A stretch of DNA of 64,000 nucleotides from Pseudomonadota bacterium (GTDB lineage Bacteria; Myxococcota_A; UBA796; GCA-2862545): positions 1 through 64,000 of the forward strand of contig JAGSGY010000022.1 in NCBI GenBank assembly GCA_023954855.1. Reading direction: 5' to 3'. Positions 8,731-16,037 of the stretch are shown here, piece by piece. The notes under the pieces were generated by a model. That model ran no database searches, was not told the origin of the DNA, and saw only the letters and a list, made by a program, of their open reading frames with translations. How positions within the stretch are numbered: position 1 is the first letter of the stretch; each line of letters starts with the position of its first letter. The position numbers were made by a program, and so were the translations under genes.

Positions 8731-9642
8731 TCAGTCTTTGCCGGTGTGGACGCCGAGTCCGTGTGCCCTCATGATCGTCGCCAGCTCTGGGAGGTTGCGC
8801 TGCTCGGCTCGGGCCACGATGTCCCCGACGTCGAAGCGGTCCTCGCTCGCGTCTACCCCCGCTGCGAGCAGGGTGCGAAGGACCGACGCGCTCGGGGCTG
8901 GCGAGTCCACGACGTAGCCAACGAGGGACTTCTTCCACGGCCGTATCGAGAGGTTTGCGCCGTCCTCAATCAGCTGGGCGAGCGTGCGTTCGTTGCCCCA
9001 GACCACGGCCATGAGCAGCGGCGTCTGGCCAGTCGTGTCGGGCTCGTTGGCGGCCCCGCGGTCGAGGAGCTCGAGAGCGAAGTCGTCGTGCTGGTTGCAG
9101 AGCGCGTGCTGGAGCACCGTGGCGCCGTCGCCGGTCTTCCGCGCCGTCTCGAGCAGGCTAGGGTCGGCGTCGATCAGCTCTCTGGCGCGGTCCAGGTCGC
9201 CGAGCACCAGCGCGCTGAACACGTCGGAGACCACCGCTCCACGCGAGAGAAGATGCGGTCGCCAGGCCTCGGGTACCGCCTCGAGCATCGGGCTGCCCCA
9301 CATCGGGTGAGGCTCATGAACCCAGTCGGCCTTCGCGTCGAGCTCGGCAAGAAAGGCCGGCTCGTCTTCGAGCCCGATGTACGTCCAGATGTCTGGCTGG
9401 GCCCCTTCGCGAATGAGCCACTCTGCGACGTCTCGGGCGGAGCGATGGTCGTCGAAGTTGGCGAGCCAACTCGCGTAGACGAGGGCACCGTAGGTGTAGC
9501 CGTCGGACCCCTTGCGTAGGCCGTTGAGCAGCTCGTCGCGGTGCTCGGCGTACTTGGTGAGCAGCTTGGACATCGCCCGCAGGTCACCCTTCTCGGGCAA
9601 ACGAACAGCGAAGCGAAAGAAGGTGGCGTTGGAGAGCGGCAT
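8731..9642 (-). CDS. Ankyrin-repeat protein
   Basis: 303 residues with no signal peptide or membrane segment. From about residue 135 onward several ankyrin units can be read, for example the helix-turn pattern with 'ALVLGDLDRARELIDADPSL', then 'GATVLQHALCNQHDDFALELL' and 'TGQTPLLMAVVWGNERTLAQLI'. The N-terminal 130 residues contain weaker, possibly diverged repeats. A cytoplasmic protein-protein interaction role is the usual expectation. It is transcribed divergently from the DUF454 gene at 9761, and the neighbours suggest no partner. Confidence 0.75.
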   Translation of the reverse strand: MPLSNATFFRFAVRLPEKGDLRAMSKLLTKYAEHRDELLNGLRKGSDGYTYGALVYASWLANFDDHRSARDVAEWLIREGAQPDIWTYIGLEDEPAFLAELDAKADWVHEPHPMWGSPMLEAVPEAWRPHLLSRGAVVSDVFSALVLGDLDRARELIDADPSLLETARKTGDGATVLQHALCNQHDDFALELLDRGAANEPDTTGQTPLLMAVVWGNERTLAQLIEDGANLSIRPWKKSLVGYVVDSPAPSASVLRTLLAAGVDASEDRFDVGDIVARAEQRNLPELATIMRAHGLGVHTGKD

Positions 9643-9760
9643 GGTCCGAGCTTAGCCGAGCTTGGGTTGACGGTGTCGGTCCGAGGGCCTACCGAGAGCC
9701 CCCGCGGGAGGGCGCACGTCAGGACCATCGCCATCGGAGCTTCCAGAGTTCGCGCCGGCG

Positions 9761-10159
9761 GTGAGCCCAGTGGTTCGCGGGCTCATGCTGGCTCTCGGAC
9801 TGGTCTTCACGGCCATCGGACTGGTGGGCGTCATCCTGCCAGTGCTGCCGACCACTCCGTTCATGTTGCTCGCCTTGTGGGCGTTCTCCCGAAGCTCGAG
9901 GCGCTTTCATGTCTGGCTCTACACCCACCACCTCTTCGGACCTCCGCTTCAGACCTGGCACCTCTACCGAGTGATTCCGTCGAAGGTGAAGGTCTTCGCG
10001 ATCTCGATCATGAGTGTTTCCTGGCTCTGGCTGGCGTTCGGAGCCGGTCTGGGCCTGGTGCCCCTCGCGGGTGCAGGTTCGGTCATGGCCTTCGGTGCCG
10101 GCTTCATCCTTCACTGCCCGTCGCATCCGCCGCCGGATGGCGACGCGCCAGGCCGCTGA
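9761..10159 (+). CDS. DUF454 (YbaN-like) inner membrane protein
   Basis: 132 residues, GTG start. The family signature is clear: a first helix ending in 'GvIlPvLPTTPFmLLALWAFsRSSrRFHvWL', followed by a lYthhlFGp segment and 'RVIPSKVKVFAI', then two further hydrophobic helices. YbaN-type proteins are small inner membrane proteins of unknown function. The last 20 residues (Pro/Gly/Asp-rich) look unlike the family and are encoded opposite the 3' end of the MATE remnant; they may be an extension acquired when a stop codon was lost. Confidence 0.8.
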   Translation: MSPVVRGLMLALGLVFTAIGLVGVILPVLPTTPFMLLALWAFSRSSRRFHVWLYTHHLFGPPLQTWHLYRVIPSKVKVFAISIMSVSWLWLAFGAGLGLVPLAGAGSVMAFGAGFILHCPSHPPPDGDAPGR

Positions 10160-10595
10160 GTGCGTCCCAGCGTAGCGATACCGCTGCGCCCAGTACGTTC
10201 GAGAGAGCGACGCCTGCGAAGAGGCCTCCAGCCCCGAACTGCGCGCCGGTCCACATCGCTGGAATCGTCAACGCGACCGTCTTGACGAGCAGGAGCATCA
10301 GGCTGCTTCGCGGTTCCTGACGCCCGTTCAGGATGGCCGTCGTCGACATGAGCAGTCCGTAGAAGCCGTACGACCCGCCGATAATCCAGAAGTACTGAAC
10401 GATGTGCGGGGTGACCTCCGCGTCATCGGTAAAGGCTTGCGACAGTGGCCTGGCCCCGGCGATGAGCAACAGGCCCACGACGGTGCCCCAGCCGAAGCTG
10501 GCTCGGTGAGCAAGCGTGCGAATGGCCTCGACCCGCTCTCGGCTCTGGGAGGGGGCGTTCTGCGCCACGAGGGGTACCAGAGCCACACTCACTAC
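10104..10595 (-). pseudogene. MATE-family efflux transporter, C-terminal remnant
   Basis: About 162 residues resemble the C-terminal third of a MATE (multidrug and toxic compound extrusion) transporter: a loop of the 'LVaQN...sR...A' type, then helices around 'GARPLSQAFTDDAEV' and 'YGLLMSTTAILNGRQEPRSS'. A full MATE protein has about 450 residues and 12 helices; only about four remain. Homology ends abruptly near 10595, where the opposite strand becomes recognisable as the end of a LysR regulator. A GTG at 10592 could start translation, but a functional transporter is not expected. The remnant overlaps the 3' end of the DUF454 gene. Confidence 0.7.
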
Positions 10596-10823
10596 CTCGC
10601 TCTGCGCGAAGCTGTGGCGATGGGGGTGGGCGTCGGCATCATCGGCGACGTGCTCGCGGCACCTTGGGTCGACGACGGCCGACTCGTTCGGGTGTGGCCG
10701 CAGTGGCGCTTGCCTCGGGCGCGGCTCTGGGCGGTCTATCCCGCAGGGCGCTCGATTCCGGCACGCCTCCGGCTGCTGCTAGACCTTCTCGTCGCCGGCT
10801 TCAGCGCGCGTGGCGGCACCTGA
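10593..10823 (+). pseudogene. LysR-type regulator, C-terminal remnant
   Basis: In this frame the translation matches the end of a LysR effector domain: 'ALREAVAMGVGVGIIGDVL', 'DDGRLVRVWPQW' and 'LWAVYPAGRSIPARLRLLLDLL'. The helix-turn-helix and most of the effector domain (some 230 residues) are missing. Upstream the same frame is only the antisense of the MATE remnant. LysR genes are often divergent from a transporter they control, so this and the MATE remnant look like the two outer ends of such a pair with the middle lost. The end overlaps the GNAT gene by 45 bases. Confidence 0.7.
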
Positions 10824-11303
10824 CGCCCCCTCGGCTGCAAGCCGCTCCAGAGGGCCACGCGTGAGGCGAAACACCGTCCACTCGCTCATCGGCGCTGCGC
10901 CGAGCGCCTCGTAGAAGCCGATGGCTGGCGTGTTCCAGTCGAGGACGGCCCACTCGAGTCGCGCACAGCCTCGATCCTTGGCGATGGCGGCGAGGTGGGC
11001 GAGCAAGGCCCGCCCATAGCCTTGACCTCGCTGGTCCGGGGTGACGTAGAGGTCCTCGAGGTGCATTCCGACTGCACCGCGCCAGGTCGAGTAGGTCGGG
11101 AAGAACAGCGCAAACCCCACGGGCGCGCCGTCGGCCTCTGCGATGACGCACTCGAAGGGCGGACGCTCTTGAGTGAGTTGGTCGGCGAGCACGGCTGGCG
11201 TGACCTCGACGGCGTCGGGTTCTTTCTCGTACACCGCGAGCTCGACGATGAAGCGGTGGATGGTGGCGGCGTCGGCGGCCGTGGCGTCTCGGATGAACAG
11301 CAT
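10779..11303 (-). CDS. GNAT family N-acetyltransferase
   Basis: 174 residues starting at the ATG at 11303, where the domain begins (LFIRDATAADA). An upstream in-frame start would add a Cys-rich, unlike leader. The acetyl-CoA binding loop reads 'TPDQRGQGYGRALL' (the Q/RxxGxG/A motif A), preceded by 'HLEDLYV'. Motif B is visible as 'LEWAVLDWNTPAIGFYEALGA'. The pattern is closest to the diamine acetyltransferase (SSAT-like) branch; the acceptor is not predictable with confidence. The start lies next to the stop of the TSP3-repeat gene, suggesting translational coupling. The last 15 residues are encoded opposite the LysR remnant and may be a run-on tail. Confidence 0.8.
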   Translation of the reverse strand: MLFIRDATAADAATIHRFIVELAVYEKEPDAVEVTPAVLADQLTQERPPFECVIAEADGAPVGFALFFPTYSTWRGAVGMHLEDLYVTPDQRGQGYGRALLAHLAAIAKDRGCARLEWAVLDWNTPAIGFYEALGAAPMSEWTVFRLTRGPLERLAAEGASGAATRAEAGDEKV

Positions 11304-11304
11304 G

Positions 11305-13203
11305 TCAGCGCCGTCGACGGAGCGCGAGCGGCAGCAGCAGCACCACCGCTCCAAGTTGCAAGGGCGCCTGCGTGCAGCCGCAGCCGGGGTCGTCTAGATC
11401 GGGTGGATCTTGAGTCTCTCCGGGCTCGTAGGGCTCGAGGTAGTTGGGCGTGCCGTCCTGGTTGTCGTCAGCTGCTCCCTCGACCTCGTCGAGCAGTCCG
11501 TCGTCGTCGCTGTCCAGGTCGAGGTAGTCCGGCGTTCCGTCTCCGTCGGTGTCGTGGTCAAGCGTCGGAGGTGCAGCGCTGTTCTCGAGCTCGGTTGCGG
11601 TGAGGATGCCGTCGCCATCGTCGTCCGTGTCGAGGGCGTTCGGTCGACCGTCGGCGTCGGTGTCCGTGAGCTCGACGTCGTCGAGATCCGGGTTGCCGTC
11701 AATGTCGGCGTCCAGGGTAGGGTCCTGGCAGTACTGCATCCCGGTGTCCGAAGCCAGGAAGTCTAGGAGGTCGCTCCCGAGCTCTTCCGCGTCGGGCACA
11801 CCGTCGTCATCGGAGTCCTCACCGTCCTCGTCGAGACCGAAGTAGGCTTCGATGGCGTTCGGAAGACCGTCGTCGTCGCTGTCGCCGCAGGGGCCGTCGT
11901 TGCGCACGTCGAGATAGTCGGGAATGCCGTCGCCATCGCTGTCGTCATCGACCGGGTCGCCATTGTCATTGCTGTCTTCGTCGGCGGTGGCCACCCCGTC
12001 CCCGTCGTCATCGGTGTCGAGGTAGTCGGGCACCAGGTCGATGGTGATAGTGCTATCGGCGTTGGCCGGCTCGAACCGGTCGGTGTTCGGAGGCTCGGGC
12101 GTGCCGGAGGTGGGCCAGACGTATCGGTCTTGGTCCGCACAGTCGCCCCCGACCGACGGAGGCATCGTGCAGAGCTCGATGGAGGTGGGCACGCCGTCGT
12201 CGTCGTCATCTGGATCGCGGATGTCGTAGCAGGGCTGGTTCGACGTGTTCCCGAGCAGGTCGGTGTACGGACACTGGGTGCCGTCGCTATTGGTGGGGTT
12301 GTTGAGTGGGCCCGCCTCGACTGCGTCGGGAATGCCGTCGTTGTCAGTGTCGGCGCTGTAGGGGTTCGAGAAGTAGACGTCGCGCTCGTCGCAGTTGTCG
12401 AGGCCGTCGCCATCGCTGTCCGCGTTGCAGCCGTCGTTGTCCAGGCAGTCGAAGATGTCCGGTACCCCGTCGTTGTCCTGGTCAGCGAACGGCGTCTCCG
12501 AGACGGTGTGGTCGGGGTCCGGGGTCGTGTCGACCCCGCTCTCGCCGTCGAGGTAGCAGTCGCCGTCTGAGTTGGTGTCGATGTAGTTCGGCAGCCCATC
12601 GGGCTGAAAATCGCAACGGATGATCTCGGACACGGAGCAGCCGACCGAGAGGGGGCCATTGGCGCCGATGGCTATGCCGTCGATGTCGTCATCGCCTTCG
12701 TCGAACGTGATGATGCCGTCGTTATCGTCGTCCTCGTCGAGGGCGTCGATCAGGGTGTCGTTGTCGGTGTTCCGCGGCGAGCGGTATTGCGCATCGGAGA
12801 GGGGGTGAACGCAGGGGTGGTCGCACCACTCGTCGCCGTCGCTCACATTGTCCAAGTCCGAGTCGGTGCACAGCGGGTCCGTGTTCGCGAGGACCTCGTA
12901 GAGGGTGGGCACCCCGTCATTGTCGTCGTCGGCGTCGAGGTAGTCCGGGATGGTGTCGCTATCGCGGTCCGTGGTCAGGACGCCGTTGCCGACGGGAAGC
13001 GTGCCCGTGCACTGAAACGCGGCCATGTCCCAGTTCTCGGTGATGGTGGGGATGCCATCCCCGTCGTCGTCCGAGTCGAGGACATCGGGGGTCCCATCGC
13101 CGTCGGTATCGCCGGTCTGCTCTTGGTGATCGAGCACGCTATCGCCATCAGAGTCGGTGGGTCCGGCGAGGGCGAGGCTACAAGCGATCAAGGTCCAAAG
13201 CAT
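11305..13203 (-). CDS. TSP3 calcium-binding repeat protein with MYXO-CTERM-like tail
   Basis: 632 residues. A short signal peptide ends near 'SLALAG'. Nearly the whole body consists of thrombospondin type-3-like repeats, DxDxDGxxD motifs such as 'DTDGDGTPDVLDSDDDGDGI', with occasional Cys insertions. These bind calcium in their known homologues and give a rigid extended rod. The C-terminus has a GCGC motif, a hydrophobic helix of about 15 residues and RRRR, the layout of the MYXO-CTERM sorting signal that is processed for surface display in Myxococcota. It is therefore probably a calcium-stiffened outer-surface protein. The downstream acetyltransferase begins beside its stop. Confidence 0.85.
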   Translation of the reverse strand: MLWTLIACSLALAGPTDSDGDSVLDHQEQTGDTDGDGTPDVLDSDDDGDGIPTITENWDMAAFQCTGTLPVGNGVLTTDRDSDTIPDYLDADDDNDGVPTLYEVLANTDPLCTDSDLDNVSDGDEWCDHPCVHPLSDAQYRSPRNTDNDTLIDALDEDDDNDGIITFDEGDDDIDGIAIGANGPLSVGCSVSEIIRCDFQPDGLPNYIDTNSDGDCYLDGESGVDTTPDPDHTVSETPFADQDNDGVPDIFDCLDNDGCNADSDGDGLDNCDERDVYFSNPYSADTDNDGIPDAVEAGPLNNPTNSDGTQCPYTDLLGNTSNQPCYDIRDPDDDDDGVPTSIELCTMPPSVGGDCADQDRYVWPTSGTPEPPNTDRFEPANADSTITIDLVPDYLDTDDDGDGVATADEDSNDNGDPVDDDSDGDGIPDYLDVRNDGPCGDSDDDGLPNAIEAYFGLDEDGEDSDDDGVPDAEELGSDLLDFLASDTGMQYCQDPTLDADIDGNPDLDDVELTDTDADGRPNALDTDDDGDGILTATELENSAAPPTLDHDTDGDGTPDYLDLDSDDDGLLDEVEGAADDNQDGTPNYLEPYEPGETQDPPDLDDPGCGCTQAPLQLGAVVLLLPLALRRRR

Positions 13204-13317
13204 TCGTTTCTCCGAGTTCGCGCCAGTCTACTCGGGAAGGCTTCCGACGCGAAGGGCCTGCGCCAATAGGGATCTGGCGGCGTCGATGACCGAGAATTTC
13301 GCTTTTTTGTAGGGTGC

Positions 13318-13344
13318 AGTCGATCCCGCCGCTCCCCGTTCGTC
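13318..13344 (+). promoter_or_regulatory. ECF42-type promoter candidate
   Basis: AGTCGA (13318-13323) and CGTC (13341-13344) are separated by 17 bases, upstream of the DGPF gene. The motif I recall for ECF42 sigma factors is TGTCGA in the -35 region and CG(A/T)C in the -10 region, so this would be an autoregulated promoter with one -35 mismatch. The CGTC ends 26 bases before the ATG. Confidence 0.4.
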
Positions 13345-13370
13345 TAGGGGGTGAATCCAAGGAGAGACTC

Positions 13371-13709
13371 ATGCAATACCTCGCACTCATCTACGGCGCC
13401 GAAGGCGGTCCACCACCCACCAAGGCCGAGATGCAGCCCTGGTTCGACTTCGGCAAGAAGCACGGAGAGGTCATCCTCGCCGGTGAGGCTTTGCTGCCGA
13501 CCTCGACCGCGACATCGATTCGCGTCCGGGACGGTCAGGAGCTGATCACCGACGGTCCCTTTGCCGAGACGCAAGAGGCCCTCGGCGGCTTCTACCTGCT
13601 TGAAGCGCGGGACCTCGACCATGCGATTGCCATCGCGAAAGAGATTCCGGCGGCCCTGTACGGCACCGTCGAAGTTCGTCCGATCATGGCGCTACCCCAG
13701 CCCGAATGA
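13371..13709 (+). CDS. DGPF/YCII-family protein, partner of the ECF sigma factor
   Basis: 112 residues starting at an ATG preceded by AAGGAGAG. The family motif 'TDGPFAETQEALGGFYLLEA' is present at about residues 62-81, in a ferredoxin-like YCII fold. Its 3' end overlaps the sigma factor start as ATGA, so the two are translationally coupled. DGPF proteins are the usual genetic partner of ECF42 sigma factors, where they take the place normally held by an anti-sigma gene, although their biochemical role is not established. The upstream promoter candidate suggests positive autoregulation. Confidence 0.9.
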   Translation: MQYLALIYGAEGGPPPTKAEMQPWFDFGKKHGEVILAGEALLPTSTATSIRVRDGQELITDGPFAETQEALGGFYLLEARDLDHAIAIAKEIPAALYGTVEVRPIMALPQPE

Positions 13710-14935
13710 CGGTCGACGCCGCTCTGACCCAGGTGATGCGCAACGACTTCGGTCGGGTGCTTGCGACCCTCGTGCGCATCACCGGTGAGTTCGAACTCGC
13801 CGAGGACTGTGTGCAGGACGCGCTGATCGCGGCGCACCAGTCCTGGGCGGAGCGGGGCATCCCCGATGACCCCCGCGCGTGGGTCATTCGGTCCGCACGC
13901 AATCGCGCGATCGACATCATCCGTCGGCGCCAGCGCTTTCGCGAGAAGGCGCGCGTCATTGGCGAGCTCCAGGAGCTTGCTCCCCACCCGTCGTCCCCGG
14001 AGGCGCGCATGGTCGAGCTTCCAGACGACCGACTTCGCTTGCTGTTTACCTGCTGCCACCCGGCGCTTCGCATGGATGCACGGGTCGCGTTGACCCTGCG
14101 CACCGTCGCCGGGCTCACCACCGACGAGATCGCCAGGGCCTTCTTCGTCGAGCGGCCGACCATGGCCCAGCGCCTGGTTCGCGCCAAGAGGAAGATCACG
14201 CTCGCGGGCATTCCCTACGGTGTGCCGGACCGCAGCGCCGTCGACGAGCGTCTCTCAGGGGTGCTGGCGGTGCTCTACCTGGTCTTCAACGAAGGCTACA
14301 GCCCGACCGAGGGTGAGCAGACCACCCGCGTCGACCTCGCCGAAGAGGCGATTCGTCTGGCTCGCATCGTCGTCGGGCTTCGACCCGATCACCGCGAGTG
14401 CGCCGGCCTGCTCGCGCTGATGCTCATGCACCATGCGCGTCGGGATGCGCGGCAGGTCGATGGCGAGTTGGTCTTGCTCGAGCACCAGGACCGAGGGCGC
14501 TGGGATCGGGCCTGCATCGACGAGGCGAGGCCGCTGGTCGAGGCCGCGCTGCGTGGCGGAGCGGGGCCCTATGCCTTGCAGGCCGCAATTGCTGCGCTGC
14601 ACACCACCTCGGCATCTTGGGAAGAGACCGACTGGCCCCAGATCGAGGCGCTCTATCGGGTTCTTCTCACCCACCAACCCTCTGCGGTCGTCGCGCTCAA
14701 CCACGCCGTCGCCGTGGCCATGGTGCATGGTCCTGCCGCGGGTCTGGAGCTGCTCTCCGGACTCGAGACGGCCCTCTCCGGGCATCACCTGTTTCACGCC
14801 TCGCGCGGGGAGCTGCTTCGTCGCTGTGGGCGTATCGAACCTGCGAGGACGGCATTCGTCGCCGCACTCGAGCGCGTCGGCACCGAACCCGAGCGGCGCT
14901 TCCTCGAGCGCGCATTGGGACGACTCGACGCCTGA
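13706..14935 (+). CDS. ECF42-type RNA polymerase sigma factor with C-terminal TPR-like domain
   Basis: 409 residues, about twice the length of a minimal ECF sigma factor. Region 2 is seen at about residues 8-75 ('EDCVQDALIAAHQSW', 'NRAIDIIRRRQRF'). Region 4 lies at about 110-165 ('LTTDEIARAFFVERPTMAQRL'). After that comes the long helical extension typical of this group, including 'DGELVLLEHQDRGRWDR' and 'VALNHAVAVAMVHGPAAGLELL'. In ECF42 members the extension is thought to control activity in place of an anti-sigma factor. It overlaps the DGPF gene upstream. No obvious target operon besides its own is visible in the window. Confidence 0.9.
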   Translation: MTVDAALTQVMRNDFGRVLATLVRITGEFELAEDCVQDALIAAHQSWAERGIPDDPRAWVIRSARNRAIDIIRRRQRFREKARVIGELQELAPHPSSPEARMVELPDDRLRLLFTCCHPALRMDARVALTLRTVAGLTTDEIARAFFVERPTMAQRLVRAKRKITLAGIPYGVPDRSAVDERLSGVLAVLYLVFNEGYSPTEGEQTTRVDLAEEAIRLARIVVGLRPDHRECAGLLALMLMHHARRDARQVDGELVLLEHQDRGRWDRACIDEARPLVEAALRGGAGPYALQAAIAALHTTSASWEETDWPQIEALYRVLLTHQPSAVVALNHAVAVAMVHGPAAGLELLSGLETALSGHHLFHASRGELLRRCGRIEPARTAFVAALERVGTEPERRFLERALGRLDA

Positions 14936-14989
14936 ATTGCGTCCGACACCTCGCATGTTCCCTAGGGTAGGGTTCTCGCGGAGGCGACC

Positions 14990-15607
14990 TTGTCTGATGT
15001 GTTTGAGCCGCCGAAGGCGGAGTCCCCGCGCTCTGTCGCGCGTTCCCTCGCGGTCATCCTGTGTACGCTCCTCGGCCTGATCGGTGCGGGCTTTAGCTGC
15101 TACTCCGGCGTGTCCATCGGCACCCAGTACGTGCTTGCGGACGCCATGGCGGCCTCGCCCGAGCAAGCCCAAGTGATGCGAGACATCCAAGCCGCCCAAG
15201 GGTGGTGGGTGATGCCGCTCACCGTGCTTCAGCTCCTGGTGAAGCTCGGGCTCTCGCTTGGGATGGCCGTCGGCGGATTCCTGGTGCTCGGACACCCCGC
15301 TGTGCATTCGAGAGCCGCTCTTGGCCCGTCTGTGCTTCGCCCGGTTCTGTTGTTTGGTGTGGTCTTCGAGCTCGTTTCCGCGCTCTACGGGGCGGTATAT
15401 GTCTTCCTTCGGCGGGGCACGTTGCAGACCCAGTTCACCGCGACGATGGCGACCGACCCGAACTTTCCGCAGCACCTCGCCGAGTCGTTTGGATCGGCCT
15501 TCGTCATCGCCATGTCGGTCATGATGGTGGTGATGCTGATCTGGGCAGGCATCAAGTCGGGGCTCTACGCCTTCACGTACCGATCCCTGGGCGTCGCGCG
15601 GGACTAG
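14990..15607 (+). CDS. Four-helix membrane protein, unknown function
   Basis: 205 residues starting at TTG with GGAGG six bases upstream. Hydrophobic segments lie at about residues 20-45, 70-98, 112-138 and 165-190, separated by loops with 'MRDIQAAQGWWVMPL' and a longer polar loop. No family motif recognised. The reading frame ends in the four-base CTAG shared with the converging MAPEG gene, so there is no intergenic terminator between them. Confidence 0.6.
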   Translation: MSDVFEPPKAESPRSVARSLAVILCTLLGLIGAGFSCYSGVSIGTQYVLADAMAASPEQAQVMRDIQAAQGWWVMPLTVLQLLVKLGLSLGMAVGGFLVLGHPAVHSRAALGPSVLRPVLLFGVVFELVSALYGAVYVFLRRGTLQTQFTATMATDPNFPQHLAESFGSAFVIAMSVMMVVMLIWAGIKSGLYAFTYRSLGVARD

Positions 15608-15990
15608 AACATCGCCGAGGCGACCATGGCCATTCCCGCAATCGACACGCCCCAGAGTGCGGTCCGCAGGTAGCTGATGCCCGCGAGGTAAGTTGCAGCG
15701 TGCGCAAGGCGAGCGGCCAGGAAGACCTCGGTCCCGAGTGCTGAGGTGCCATTCGCCTGTCCCGACACGTGCACGATGAGTACGACCGCGGCGAAGATCG
15801 GGAAGTTCTCTTGCATGTTCAGGTTGCAGCGATGAAGTCGTCCGTGCATGCCGACGGGATCCGGCGCTTCCTCTCGATTGCCCGACGCCCAGGAGACCCC
15901 CTTGCCGAGGATGGACGGGGTGGCGTCCGCCATGATCAAGATCCAGGTGAACAGGGCGGTCGCGGCCAAGATCCAGAGGTCGATGGTCAT
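15604..15990 (-). CDS. MAPEG-family membrane protein
   Basis: 128 residues from the ATG at 15990, which has GAGGAG seven bases upstream; an upstream start would add a Cys-rich leader unlike the family. Four helices are visible. The MAPEG signature is the loop 'RLHRCNLNMQENFPIFAAVVL', matching the ExNxxE..P family pattern in which Asn and Glu precede a Phe-Pro helix start, followed by 'AARLAHAATYLAGISYLRT'. Bacterial members are inner membrane proteins with glutathione-transferase-like or unknown activity. Confidence 0.85.
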   Translation of the reverse strand: MTIDLWILAATALFTWILIMADATPSILGKGVSWASGNREEAPDPVGMHGRLHRCNLNMQENFPIFAAVVLIVHVSGQANGTSALGTEVFLAARLAHAATYLAGISYLRTALWGVSIAGMAMVASAMF

Positions 15991-16037
15991 CTGCAGGCTC
16001 CTCGTGCAGCCGCAGTGTGGCACGGAGTGGCCGCGAG

